Positions 17,627 to 26,479 are shown, counted from the stretch's first letter. The stretch: DNA of 64,000 nt from Peptococcaceae bacterium (GCA_009782825.1 WRII01000005.1:19490-83489), one strand, 5' to 3'. Notes: generated by a model from the sequence alone, not told the origin. A program made the numbers and translations.

Positions 17627-17948
17627 CAAAAATGTTGCTGCGCCTTTTGCTTAGCCTTCATTTTTAACACAAACCGCATTCGCAGGATTCGTCATGAATC
17701 GATTAATTATTCAAATATATGTTGAATTTCATCTTAGCATGCTTTTCATGATCATGTCAACTGCTGGATTCAACAACTGCTGGATTCAACAACATGCCAC
17801 ATCATCACATCATCTGCAGATGCGCGGGTGCGGTCAAAATCTTATTCTGACTAATTTTTGGACAATTTTTTACTATCAATTTTCTGTTAAATGAGGTATG
17901 CTCATGTTAATATGATCATAATCCCAGAATCCCATAGGAGGTGTAAAC
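17627..17948. other. divergent intergenic region
   Basis: No gene is supported. It must carry the promoter of the importer operon (minus) and the cupin gene (plus), but neither shows a strong -35/-10 pair by eye. AACTGCTGGATTCAAC occurs twice in tandem near 17760-17792. Confidence 0.35.
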
Positions 17949-18353
17949 ATGTCCATATTTAAAGAATTCGAAGAGGGAAAATTGTATCTATCATCAGGCC
18001 TTACCGGCACAGAAGAACAGCCCGTGGATGCGAAATCCATTGCCTGGTCGCCCCATGCCAAGTTTGACGGGGTGGAGCTCAAGCACTTGATCACAGCTAA
18101 GGATACGGAGGGCGTCTTTAGCTACCATCTCGTCCGTATTGCTCCCCAAAAGAAAATCGGCCTGCACATCCACAACACACAGTTGGAAACCCACGAAGTT
18201 ATTACCGGAAGCGGCCTGTGTAAGAAAGCCGATCAGGAAATCATCTACAAGGCAGGTACCCTATCCGTCTTACCTGCCGGCATTGAGCATGAAGTCACAG
18301 CTGGCCCTGACGGTCTGTCCCTTTTTGCCAAGTTTATTCCAGCATTGTGTTAG
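17949..18353 (+). CDS. cupin domain protein
   Basis: The 134 residues form one small cupin barrel. Motif 1 is KKIGLHIHNTQLETHEVITG, with metal-ligand histidines and glutamate; motif 2 is LSVLPAGIEHEVTAG. GGAGG lies eight bases before the ATG. Single cupins of this kind are sensors or small isomerases and cannot be assigned further. The gene stands alone between the importer operon and the foldback element. Confidence 0.8.
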   Translation: MSIFKEFEEGKLYLSSGLTGTEEQPVDAKSIAWSPHAKFDGVELKHLITAKDTEGVFSYHLVRIAPQKKIGLHIHNTQLETHEVITGSGLCKKADQEIIYKAGTLSVLPAGIEHEVTAGPDGLSLFAKFIPALC

Positions 18354-18414
18354 GGCCGCACAGCGGTGCTCGTTCCACACGGCTTAATCACTCCGCGCTG
18401 CGGTACCCAATCCC

Positions 18415-18727
18415 TTAGGGACTGTAACTAAATAACTTTGACATTATTCCTTGTCTTTTTGGCGGCAGGTGCTTGCTCTGATAGTTTGCTGTTGGCGATA
18501 TGCCGTTGGCTATTTACATTCGATGCTTGAGTGCTTGCGCCATGTTTCGTTGAAAATCCTTGAAAACCTTCCAGGTTGTCTGCGGATTTTCGCCTTGCCT
18601 GACGCAAGCACTCAACATCGATTCTAGATAATCATCTGTCCGCAGCTAAACGCCAACTATCAAGGCCAACACCAAACGCCAAAAATCCGGCGGCCTAATG
18701 TCAAACTTATTTAGTTACAGCCCCTAA
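18415..18727. mobile_element. MITE-like foldback element with 30-bp terminal inverted repeats
   Basis: The ends at 18415-18444 and 18698-18727 are inverted copies with 28 of 30 bases equal, beginning TTAGGG(A/G)CTGTAACTAAA. Between them the sequence folds back further: GATGCTTGAGTGCTTGCG near 18522 against CGCAAGCACTCAACATCG near 18603, and GAAAATCC against GGATTTTC. No coding frame is present, so it is non-autonomous. The right end overlaps the stop codon of the AraC gene. The same terminal sequence is found at 26655-26700 and 35423-35451. Confidence 0.7.
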
Positions 18728-19488
18728 CAGGTTTCCTTTATGTTCTTCTGATATACTCTTCTGACACATCCCCTATATTCAGAAGGCGTGAAACCAACAA
18801 TGTTTTTGAAGCATTTAATAAAATGGCTCTGGTCATAAAAACCCAGAGCTAAAGCAATATCTATAAACAGCTTCCCATTTTCAATCATTCTCTGAGCCTT
18901 ACGGATTTTGCTTTGAAGGAGGAATTTGTGCGGTGTCACGCCAATATGTCTTTTGAATTTTTTGATGTAATGGTGCAGACTATACCCTGCTTCACCTGCT
19001 GTCACCTGTAATCTGTTATGGTTCTCCGGTGCACGCCAAAAGGCATGCGCACTTGAGAGAATAATACGATCCGACGGCTGAGGGGCTTGACAAATGTACA
19101 AAGCCTCGGCAGCTTTTGCTAATAACACGGCATTCACATTGAGCCCGAGTTGATGTAGCGCTTGTGAGAGAACGCTGGACAAATTGGCTGGCGCGAAAGT
19201 CGGAGATTCGACAAGGTTTTTGTTTACACATATGGACAGCATCTCATAGGCATCTGGCAGCAACAGGGCATGGACCTGATACGGAGCCACAATAAAATAA
19301 CTTCCGGACGAGTAAGTTGTGAAGGCCTCATGACATTTCAGGGTAATTTGTCCGCATAGGATCAGTCCGATTGTGTAAACCGAGACATGGTTATGTTCTT
19401 GGTATTTTATAGATTTGTTTTTTAGGTGGATGATTTCCCACTGCTCACAACGGCAGTAGACTGCTCGACCCATCATGCTCACGATCAA
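18724..19488 (-). CDS. AraC family transcriptional regulator
   Basis: The 254 residues have an N-terminal cupin-like ligand domain (HVSVYTIGLILCGQITLKCHEAFTTYSSGSYFIVAPYQVHAL) and a C-terminal AraC DNA-binding domain: AGYSLHHYIKKFKRHIGVTPHKFLLQSKIRKAQRMI (helix-turn-helix 1) and ALALGFYDQSHFIKCFKNIVGFTPSEYR (helix-turn-helix 2, with the family signature). The protein is likely a cytoplasmic activator responding to a small molecule. No target is evident. Its stop codon lies inside the terminal repeat of the foldback element, which may have altered the last residues. Confidence 0.85.
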   Translation of the reverse strand: MIVSMMGRAVYCRCEQWEIIHLKNKSIKYQEHNHVSVYTIGLILCGQITLKCHEAFTTYSSGSYFIVAPYQVHALLLPDAYEMLSICVNKNLVESPTFAPANLSSVLSQALHQLGLNVNAVLLAKAAEALYICQAPQPSDRIILSSAHAFWRAPENHNRLQVTAGEAGYSLHHYIKKFKRHIGVTPHKFLLQSKIRKAQRMIENGKLFIDIALALGFYDQSHFIKCFKNIVGFTPSEYRGCVRRVYQKNIKETC

Positions 19489-19507
19489 TCGCTCACTTTC
19501 TTAGGGT

Positions 19508-19597
19508 TCCTGTAGAACGCTTTGCGCATTCATTACTTTGTGACGACTTAGTAATGCCATTGAACCATATTCAGGTTGTGGACATAGTCCTCTTTAG
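19508..19597. repeat. left arm of inverted repeat around the lipoprotein gene
   Basis: Starts TCCTGTAGAACGCTTTG and continues to CTCTTTAG. Its reverse complement occurs at 20435-20534 with about 80-85 percent identity by eye. The right arm has an extra tandem ACAAAGTAAT. Confidence 0.75.
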
Positions 19598-19710
19598 CTA
19601 TAGTATATAGTTCGTTTGCCCCAAAAACAATAAGAATTAATACAGATTTAAGGACTTCTTAATATCTCTCGTGTTAGAATTAATATATTAATAATTTGGA
19701 GGGGAGAATT

Positions 19711-20292
19711 ATGAAAAAGAAATTTATATTATCTTGTGCTTTTGTTCTTATACTAAGTTTTGTTCTTACTGGATGCACAGATTCTTATCAGGCAGGAAAG
19801 ATAACAGATAATTGTTACGAAAACGAGTCTTTGAACTTAAAGTTTACGGCTCCTCAAGGGTATCAAATAAAATCGGGAGAGGACAGTGAAGTAGAAATTT
19901 CTTCATCCGGGAGTGGTTCTTCTATAATTTTGCTTGTTGAGAATCCTTTGGCAAGTATAGGTTCCACTGAAAAATATATTGAGGCATTAAAAAACGATAT
20001 TTCTAAAGAAATTGATCAAGAAAACGAAAAGCCGATCACTATAGGAAGGAAGATAAAAAACCATTCATTTAGCGATGAAATTACAGAGGTAGAAATAGCA
20101 GGAGAAACTTATCAAAAACTATCCTGCACCATAATCAAGGAGACCTTAGTAACCCGCGAAAGCACAATAAAGCAAGATTATTATATTCGCAAATGCAAAA
20201 ATAGAATTATAGTTATTATCGCGACATATGGAAATTATGGTAAAAGTGAAGCAGGAATGGATGAATTGATGAACAATTTCGTAACACTCTAA
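19711..20292 (+). CDS. small lipoprotein of unknown function
   Basis: GGAGGGG lies eight bases before the ATG at 19711, so this start is preferred to an in-frame TTG 15 bases earlier. The 193-residue product begins MKKKFILSCAFVLILSFVLTGC, a typical lipoprotein signal with the cysteine at about position 22. The rest (LNLKFTAPQGYQIKSGEDSEVEISSSG...DYYIRKCKNRIIVIIATYG) resembles the PsbP/DUF1795-like fold found in many Bacillota lipoproteins, but I cannot name a function. Codon use is markedly AT-richer than in neighbouring genes, and the gene sits inside long inverted repeats, so it may have arrived as a cassette. Confidence 0.7.
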   Translation: MKKKFILSCAFVLILSFVLTGCTDSYQAGKITDNCYENESLNLKFTAPQGYQIKSGEDSEVEISSSGSGSSIILLVENPLASIGSTEKYIEALKNDISKEIDQENEKPITIGRKIKNHSFSDEITEVEIAGETYQKLSCTIIKETLVTRESTIKQDYYIRKCKNRIIVIIATYGNYGKSEAGMDELMNNFVTL

Positions 20293-20293
20293 T

Positions 20294-20436
20294 GCGGGCT
20301 TTGCCCGCAAGTGGTCAGTGATCAGTGGTTAGTGGTCAGTGATCAGTGGTTAGTGGTTAGTGGTTAGTGGTTAGTGGTTAGTGGTTAGTATTGGATTTTC
20401 TTGTTTTTTATTGACGCTTTGCGTCTGTAAGTTACT
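20294..20436 (+). repeat. two-hairpin/heptad intergenic repeat, copy 1 (11 heptads)
   Basis: The order is a GC hairpin (GCGGGCTTTGCCCGC), eleven 7-bp units AGTGGTC/AGTGATC/AGTGGTT (20310-20386), a T-rich spacer (ATTGGATTTTCTTG and following) and a second hairpin (GACGCTTTGCGTC). It starts right after the lipoprotein stop codon. Copies 2, 3 and 4 are at 26719-26806, 38045-38128 and 60838-60931. Confidence 0.85.
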
Positions 20437-20534
20437 AAAGCGGACTAGGTTCACAACCTATACTTGGTTCATTGGGATTATTAAGTCGTCACAAAGTAAT
20501 ACAAAGTAATGAATGTGCAAAGCGTTCTACAGGA
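20435..20534. repeat. right arm of inverted repeat around the lipoprotein gene
   Basis: Reverse complement of 19508-19597, ending GCGTTCTACAGGA. It contains a tandem pair ACAAAGTAAT ACAAAGTAAT that the left arm has once. The left edge touches the end of heptad repeat copy 1. Confidence 0.75.
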
Positions 20535-20562
20535 GTTAGTGCCCTCACAAAGTATTATTTCC

Positions 20563-22005
20563 TCACTCCAACCCATGAATAAACAACCCGCTTCTCAACT
20601 TCGGCTCAAACCACGTCGATTTGGGCGGCATCATCTTCCCCGCGTCAGACACCCGAAACAATTCCTCAATAGATACCGGATACAAGGCAAAAGCCACAGC
20701 CATTTCTCCTGAATCCACACGATTCTCCAACTCACGCACCCCGCGTATCCCTCCGACAAAATCTATCCTCTGATCCCGGCGCGGATCCTGTATCCCCAGA
20801 ATAGGCGCCAAGACTCTATTTTGCAGCAGAGACGCATCCAGCGCTTCCGCCGGATCTTCTGGCATGCCGTCCCCCGGTACAGTTAGTTTATACCATTTTC
20901 TGTCCAGATACATAAATAACTGACACGTATTTGACCCTGTTGTACTGTTCACTGATTCTATGATGCTCACTTCTTCATTCTTTCTGTTGTTCCCTAAATC
21001 TCCGACATTCGCTTTATAATGGACATCATGGACATCATGGACATCATGGACATCGCACATTATACGCTGTGCATCATCAGGCTCATTTTCCCATATAGAC
21101 CCCGACTTATTACTAAACACACCAGCAGAGGCTTCACCCTGCGCATTGCCCAATACCTCCACTTGAGCTACGTCCCCAACCTTGCACAAAAACTCATCAG
21201 CCGTTAACCTGTTCAAATCCCGTACCACCCGGTTGTACGCCATAATATACATCTGATCATTGGGAAAAATCACCGCCAAAGCAAAGTTAAAACCTTCCTC
21301 TCCCGTATAACCGGGCTTACCCCGGCGTCTTTGCAGACCCACCTGCACCGCCGCAGACATGCGGTGATGTCCATCAGCAATATAAAAATCCTCCACTTGC
21401 GCAAACGCCTCTTCCAATTGCCTGAGGACAGCTCCATCATCAATACGCCATACCTCATGCATCACTCCATCTTCAGCTGTGAAAGCGTAGAGGGGACGTT
21501 GACCTATCCAACCCTCAATCACATCATTGATACTTTTTCGGGAACGATATGTGAGAAAAACCGGCCCCGTATGTGCCCCGCATCCATCCACATGCCGAAT
21601 CCGATCCCGTTCCTTCTCTTCCCGGGTCAGCTCGTGTTTCTTGATCGTCCCTTGCAGATACTCATCAATACTGACACAAGCCACAAGACCCGTCTGAGCC
21701 CGTCCCTCCCGGGTCAGCCGGTAAATATACAGGGCGGGATCCTCCTCTTGGATGAGGATCCCCTCTTCTCTCATGTGAGACAGCGCCAAAGCAGCTTGGG
21801 CATAAACCCTGTCCTCGTAAGGAGCAACATCGTCATCAAGATCAATCTCCGCCCGATCCACATGCAGAAAAGAGACAGGGTTGCCCTGTGCCATCTCCTT
21901 GGCTTCTTCGCGGTTCATAACGTCATAAGGCAAGGCCGCCACACGAGCCGCATACTCCGGAACCGGCCGTATCCCTCGAAAAGCCTTTACTATCATTTCA
22001 CTCAC
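20563..22005 (-). CDS. DUF1015 protein of the serine operon (possible serine kinase-like)
   Basis: The 480 residues match DUF1015: IVKAFRGIRPVPEYAARVAALPYDVMNREEA at the start, then NPVSFLHVDRAEIDL, and a ParB-like FYIADGHHRMSAA (about 225-237). The DGHHR box is also the active site motif of the ADP-dependent serine kinase SerK, and the gene follows serC and serA, so a role in serine or phosphoserine metabolism is a reasonable inference. About 50 residues near 318-365, opened by a DVH-DVH-DVH repeat, interrupt the usual family text. The GTG start lies inside the first unit of a 19-bp tandem repeat; ATG at 21996 is an alternative. Confidence 0.8.
   Translation of the reverse strand: MSEMIVKAFRGIRPVPEYAARVAALPYDVMNREEAKEMAQGNPVSFLHVDRAEIDLDDDVAPYEDRVYAQAALALSHMREEGILIQEEDPALYIYRLTREGRAQTGLVACVSIDEYLQGTIKKHELTREEKERDRIRHVDGCGAHTGPVFLTYRSRKSINDVIEGWIGQRPLYAFTAEDGVMHEVWRIDDGAVLRQLEEAFAQVEDFYIADGHHRMSAAVQVGLQRRRGKPGYTGEEGFNFALAVIFPNDQMYIMAYNRVVRDLNRLTADEFLCKVGDVAQVEVLGNAQGEASAGVFSNKSGSIWENEPDDAQRIMCDVHDVHDVHDVHYKANVGDLGNNRKNEEVSIIESVNSTTGSNTCQLFMYLDRKWYKLTVPGDGMPEDPAEALDASLLQNRVLAPILGIQDPRRDQRIDFVGGIRGVRELENRVDSGEMAVAFALYPVSIEELFRVSDAGKMMPPKSTWFEPKLRSGLFIHGLE
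21019..21054. repeat. four 9-bp tandem repeats inside the DUF1015 gene
   Basis: ATGGACATC occurs four times in a row. On the coding strand it gives the DVH tripeptide repeats. Because the unit is nine bases, changes in copy number keep the frame. Confidence 0.9.
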
Positions 22006-22132
22006 ACCATTATATCTTACTCACACCATTATATCTTACTCACACCATTATATCTTACTCACACCATTATATCTTACTCACACCATTATATCTTACTCAC
22101 ACCATTATATCTTACTCACACCATTATATCTT
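22000..22132. repeat. seven exact 19-bp tandem repeats before the DUF1015 gene
   Basis: CTCACACCATTATATCTTA is repeated seven times without a mismatch between the serA stop and the DUF1015 start. On the transcribed (minus) strand every unit contains TATAAT, so the array presents seven -10-like boxes 19 bp apart. The first start codon (GTG) of DUF1015 also falls in the array. Confidence 0.95.
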
Positions 22133-22163
22133 ACTCACACACTATATCCCTCTCACTCAAACA

Positions 22164-23330
22164 TCAAATCACCCTCACACGGACAACAGACTCAATCTTC
22201 TCCATTTCTTCCGCCAAGTTTTTGCCATCAATCTCATCCACATCAATATCGATCAGCGTGTACCCAACCATATCCTGACTTTGGTTGATCATATCGCTGA
22301 TATTGATACCCTTGCTCCCCAGGAGCCCTGCCAGTGCCCCCACCACTTTGGGAACATTCTTATGAACCACACAAACCCTTTTCCGTCCCGTATAGCTTAG
22401 AAAACAGGACGGGAAATTGACTGAATTGCTGATATTTCCCCGCTCCAGATACTCTTTCAGCTGCATACTCGCCATCATGGCACAAACCTCTTCCGATTCC
22501 GGCGTAGACGCCCCCAGATGCGGAATAGGAAGAATAGCCTCATTCCCCAACAATTCCGGCACCGGAAAATCCGTCACATAACAGCCTATCTTCCCCTCTT
22601 CAATAGCCGCCAGCAGATCATCATTATCCACCAGCCCAGCCCGGGAGAAGTTCAGCAGACGCACACCTTGTTTCATGAGGGCAAAACTTTCTTTGTTAAT
22701 CATTTTTTCCGTTTTAGAACCGAACGGAACATGGATCGAGATATAGTCGCACCCCCGATAAATCTCCTCCACAGAAACTGCCTTCGCAACCCTTCTGGAA
22801 AGATTCCAAGCCGCGTCTACGGACATAAAGGGATCATACCCCATGACCTCCATCCCCAAACGGTACACATCGTTAGCCACGCGGACGCCAATAGCGCCAA
22901 GCCCAATCACGCCCAGCTTCTTACCCATGAGTTCAGGTCCTACATACTGAGCCTTCTTCTTTTCCACCTGCTCAGCCACATCCTGCTGACCTTGCAGAGA
23001 TTGCACCCAAGTAATACCTTGATGAATTTTCCGGGAAGATAACAGCAGCGCCGCGATAACCAGCTCCTTAACCGCATTGGCATTGGCCCCCGGCGTGTTG
23101 AAGACCACAATTCCCTTGTCCGAACAGGTCTGCAACGGAATATTGTTGACCCCAGCCCCGGCTCTGGCCACAGCCTTAAGCGAAGCAGGCAACTCCATGT
23201 CGTGCATCTTGTAGCTTCTCAGCAAAATGCCATCCGGCTGTGGATCCTCTTTCCGGATCATATAATCCTTCTCCGGAAAACAGTCTAATCCCTGCTGGGC
23301 GATATTATTTAAGGTAACAAGTTTAAACAT
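22164..23330 (-). CDS. serA: D-3-phosphoglycerate dehydrogenase with ACT domain
   Basis: Start at 23330 chosen because GGAGGG precedes MFKLVTLNNIA. The 388-residue enzyme oxidises 3-phosphoglycerate, the first step of serine synthesis. It has the NAD-binding loop GVIGLGAIGVRVANDV, catalytic arginine and glutamate regions (NFSRAGLVDNDDL, FPVPELLGN) and the active site histidine in PIPHLGAST. The ACT domain at the end (KRVCVVHKNVPKVVGALAGLLGSKGINISDM) probably binds serine for feedback control. It is the short ACT-bearing form. Order serC-serA-DUF1015 on one strand suggests an operon. Confidence 0.92.
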   Translation of the reverse strand: MFKLVTLNNIAQQGLDCFPEKDYMIRKEDPQPDGILLRSYKMHDMELPASLKAVARAGAGVNNIPLQTCSDKGIVVFNTPGANANAVKELVIAALLLSSRKIHQGITWVQSLQGQQDVAEQVEKKKAQYVGPELMGKKLGVIGLGAIGVRVANDVYRLGMEVMGYDPFMSVDAAWNLSRRVAKAVSVEEIYRGCDYISIHVPFGSKTEKMINKESFALMKQGVRLLNFSRAGLVDNDDLLAAIEEGKIGCYVTDFPVPELLGNEAILPIPHLGASTPESEEVCAMMASMQLKEYLERGNISNSVNFPSCFLSYTGRKRVCVVHKNVPKVVGALAGLLGSKGINISDMINQSQDMVGYTLIDIDVDEIDGKNLAEEMEKIESVVRVRVI

Positions 23331-23418
23331 TCTGATTCCCTCCACATTTTTCTTATTGTATAGGTGCATAAGATTGATTTTTTCTTATTCCATAGTATTG
23401 AGTTAATCCCCTCATCCC

Positions 23419-24504
23419 TCAACCGTTCTGCGCCTCAAATTCCTTCATGAAATCAACCAGCGCGTGTACCCCTTCCCGGGGCATAGCGTTATAAATACTC
23501 GCTCTCATACCCCCCACAGAACGGTGCCCACCTAAGTTGACCAGTCCCTTCCGCTTGGCTTCTTTCAAAAATTGAGCGTCAACATCAGGATTCCCCGTCA
23601 CAAAGGGAACATTCATCAAGGAACGATCCCTTTTATCCACGGTACCCTGGAAAAGCTTCGAATTATCCAAGAAATCATACAGCACAGCCGCTTTGTCCTC
23701 ATTATACTTCTGGATCGCCTTCACGCCGCCCTGAGCCGCCAGCCATTCAAACACAAGCTTCGCCATATAGATGCCAAACGTCGGCGGCGTATTGTACAAA
23801 GACTTATTGTCCGCATGGGTTTTGTAATCGAACATCGTTGGAATATGGGGCAGAGGATTCCCGATCAGGTCCTCCCTGATAATGACGATAGTTAGGCCCG
23901 CCGGGCCAATATTCTTCTGGGCCCCCGCATAGATCAGGCCAAACCGGCTCACATCATACGCCTCCGACAGAATAGAGCTGGACATATCCGTCACCAAAGG
24001 AACACTGCCCGTATCAGGCAGGCTGGTGTACCGCGTACCATAGATGGTGTTGTTCACAGTAATGTGAAAATAATCCGCATCCGGACTGAACGTGCTCGGA
24101 TCCAAGTCCGGAATATAGGCGAAGGTTCTATCCGCCGAAGACGCGATAGTAGTGACCTGGCCGTAGCGCGCCGCCTCTGAAGCCGCTTTTTTCGCCCATT
24201 GCCCTGTGATGACAAAATCCATCTTACCGCCCCGCACAAGATTCATCGGCACCATGGAAAATTGCATGCTGGCGCCTCCCTGCAGGAATAAAATCTGATA
24301 TCCCTGAGGAATGTTCATGAGTTGACGCAGCAGGTCCTGGGCCCCCATTATGATTTCTTCAAATGCCGCCGAGCGATGACTCATTTCCATAACCGACATC
24401 CCTGCCGTTTCATAAGCCACCAGCTGCTTCTGGGCTTTTTCCAAAACCTCAACCGGCAAAACCGCCGGTCCGGGTGAAAAATTGTAAACGCGTTCCTGTT
24501 GCAT
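23419..24504 (-). CDS. serC: phosphoserine aminotransferase
   Basis: The 361-residue class V aminotransferase converts 3-phosphohydroxypyruvate and glutamate to phosphoserine. The N-terminal VYNFSPGPAVLPVEVLEKAQ is a SerC signature, and the PLP lysine is in YAGAQKNIGPAGLTIV (about 195). GGHRSVGGMRASIYNAMP near the end contacts the phosphate group. Length is normal. It is the first gene of the serine operon, followed by serA after 88 bp. AAGGAGAG precedes the ATG. Confidence 0.95.
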   Translation of the reverse strand: MQQERVYNFSPGPAVLPVEVLEKAQKQLVAYETAGMSVMEMSHRSAAFEEIIMGAQDLLRQLMNIPQGYQILFLQGGASMQFSMVPMNLVRGGKMDFVITGQWAKKAASEAARYGQVTTIASSADRTFAYIPDLDPSTFSPDADYFHITVNNTIYGTRYTSLPDTGSVPLVTDMSSSILSEAYDVSRFGLIYAGAQKNIGPAGLTIVIIREDLIGNPLPHIPTMFDYKTHADNKSLYNTPPTFGIYMAKLVFEWLAAQGGVKAIQKYNEDKAAVLYDFLDNSKLFQGTVDKRDRSLMNVPFVTGNPDVDAQFLKEAKRKGLVNLGGHRSVGGMRASIYNAMPREGVHALVDFMKEFEAQNG

Positions 24505-24566
24505 GGGGTTGTTCTCTCCTTACTATTTTTTCTGCCAATTTTTTTTGCCAAACTATCCCTGTGATT

Positions 24567-25114
24567 ATGCCCAAAAGGGACTTGTTCGAGCTTTTATTAG
24601 GCGAACGATACTATTATACAAAAAAAGTCGGGATGATGCCACCTGAAAAAAGCAGGAGAGCAGGAGAGCCAAGTTCTCAGGCGTATTTCTATCAGAATGA
24701 CCCTACTGAGATGCCCTTGCGCCTGTTAGATGAAAATGGCATAATAGCCTGGGTACGGTTTTAGATCGGAATTTGGATGTAGAGGATGATAAAGCCATGT
24801 CTGTTGCTTTATATAAGTTCAATAGGGATAGATCAAAAATCGTTTTGAGCGTAAATATATCGACTCAGCGTTTTTATGTGAAATATTGGATTCCTGCCAT
24901 ATCTGAAATTGGTGTTAAATATATTTGTGATGGGAGCAGGTTTGGTAAGTCGAATTTAGATGATGTTTTGAAAGAGTTAGATTTATTGCATATATGGGCA
25001 TTGGAAAATATGAATGGTTATGATCAGGAGTATATGATAACTAGAATTAAAGACTTGCAGAGAATGATACCAAAAGCTTTAGAGGATGTAGATGCGATTT
25101 TGCACATCTTTTGA
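24567..25114 (+). pseudogene. hypothetical protein, probably frameshifted
   Basis: Two adjacent + strand frames look like parts of one protein. The first (24567-24764) reads ...TEMPLRLLDENGIIAWVRF and stops. The second continues in another frame with LDRNLDVEDDKAMSVALYKFNRDRSKI and ends at 25114 (LEDVDAILHIF). A one-base shift near 24752-24762 would join them into about 180 residues. Alternatively the second part alone, from ATG at 24797, is a 105-residue gene. It is AT-rich compared with its neighbours. I do not recognise the family. Confidence 0.35.
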
Positions 25115-25260
25115 ACCCGTGTAACCTGGGTTATCTCCATACCGTCTGGACGATGCTATGTGCAAGCGGGAATCTATCCGCCGGACTGGGCGGGGCGGCC
25201 ATTAATTTTGGCTCTGAAGATACGCCATGGCTTTTTGGGACAATTCCTCCAAAGTCATTC

Positions 25261-26479
25261 TCAGTTCCACTCAGAAGCAAGCAGAAAGTCCCGGATGTTT
25301 TTGTGTTTGATCCCTTCGCGGCTCATGTCGAACTCATCCAGTGACACAACATACTTCGGAAAATTGTCCCGTACCGGTTCGTATGCGCCGAACTCACGTT
25401 GAATCGTCTCTTCTGACGCAAGAAGGTAGGTAACCTGAACATAGAGCCTCTCCTTCTTATTCTCACAGATGAAGTCAATCTCCTTCGCTCCCGCTCTACC
25501 GACTGTAACTTTGTAACCCCTCCGAAGCAGCTCCATGAAAACGATGTTCTCCAGAATGAGATTCACGTCCTTCATGTTGCCTCCGTACACCGCCTCGCGG
25601 AGTCCGTGGTCGGCGATGTAATATTTCTCGTTGACCGCAAGCAGCTTCTTGCCCTGTAAATCCTGTCTGCGTACTTGGTAGATGAGAAAAGCGTTCATGC
25701 AATAATTGATATAGTTCATCGTCGTTTCGGGAGCCATCACACGGTTTGCGTTCTTAAAATATTTTGAGATGGACGCCGCCGAAAACGTCGTCCCAACACC
25801 GTTGAATATATATGCTATGATACGCTCCAGCTGATCGACGTCACGAACCTTATTGCGTTTTACGATGTCTTTAAGGACAACCGAATTGAATAAATCCTGT
25901 AAGTAGATTTGTGACGGTGATTCTTCATAGCGGAGATTTCCGAGATAAGGCATACCGCCGAGGGTCATATACCTTGTGAACGCTTCCTTTTGCTGCACGT
26001 TCGGGAAGATAGAGATGTATAGCTCCAAGAACTCCCCGAAGGAAAAAGGATAAATAAATGATGAATTCAACATACCGCCCGGCAAGGTAAGTCGCAAGTT
26101 CGCCTGAAAGCAGCTTGGCGTTTGAACCTGTGATATAGATGTCACAGTCAAATTTAACACGGAGCGAATTGACGCATTTTTCCCATTCCAAAACCTCTTG
26201 AATTTCATCGAAGAAAAGATATGCCTTCCCTTCGATGCCCGCCATCCTCTGCGTGACCTCTTTGTGCAGAGCCTCAGCGGTGCGCAGCCAAGCGTTGTCC
26301 ATGTCCTCAAAATTGAGTTTGATAAACTGTGAGCCGGAAATCCCTTGCGTTGTTAACTCGGCCTGTATCAATTCCAGCATGACCGATTTCCCGCTACGTC
26401 TGACGCCGGTCAGCACTTTTATGAGATCGCTCCCGATAAACGGCCGGATGCGGCTCATGTACGCCTCTCTTTGAATCAT
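25261..26479 (-). pseudogene. AAA ATPase with DUF4143, broken by a 4-bp duplication
   Basis: The N-terminal frame from ATG 26479 (GGGAGGAG upstream) has the P-loop LTGVRRSGKSVML and Walker B AYLFFDEIQEV with the sensor ITGSNAKLLS. It should run GRYVEFIIYPFSFGEFLEL, but TAAA is duplicated at 26051-26058 and shifts the frame, so translation ends shortly after. The other frame carries on intact to 25261 with the DUF4143 part and a C-terminal PD-(D/E)XK-like stretch (AKEIDFICENKKERLYVQVTY). Both halves are otherwise well kept, which suggests recent inactivation or a reversible change. This family is of unclear function and often found in accessory regions. Confidence 0.8.

Noticed and set aside
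22000..22132. Regular 19-bp repeats suggesting a CRISPR array
   Set aside because: The units are directly adjacent without spacers, and no cas genes are present.
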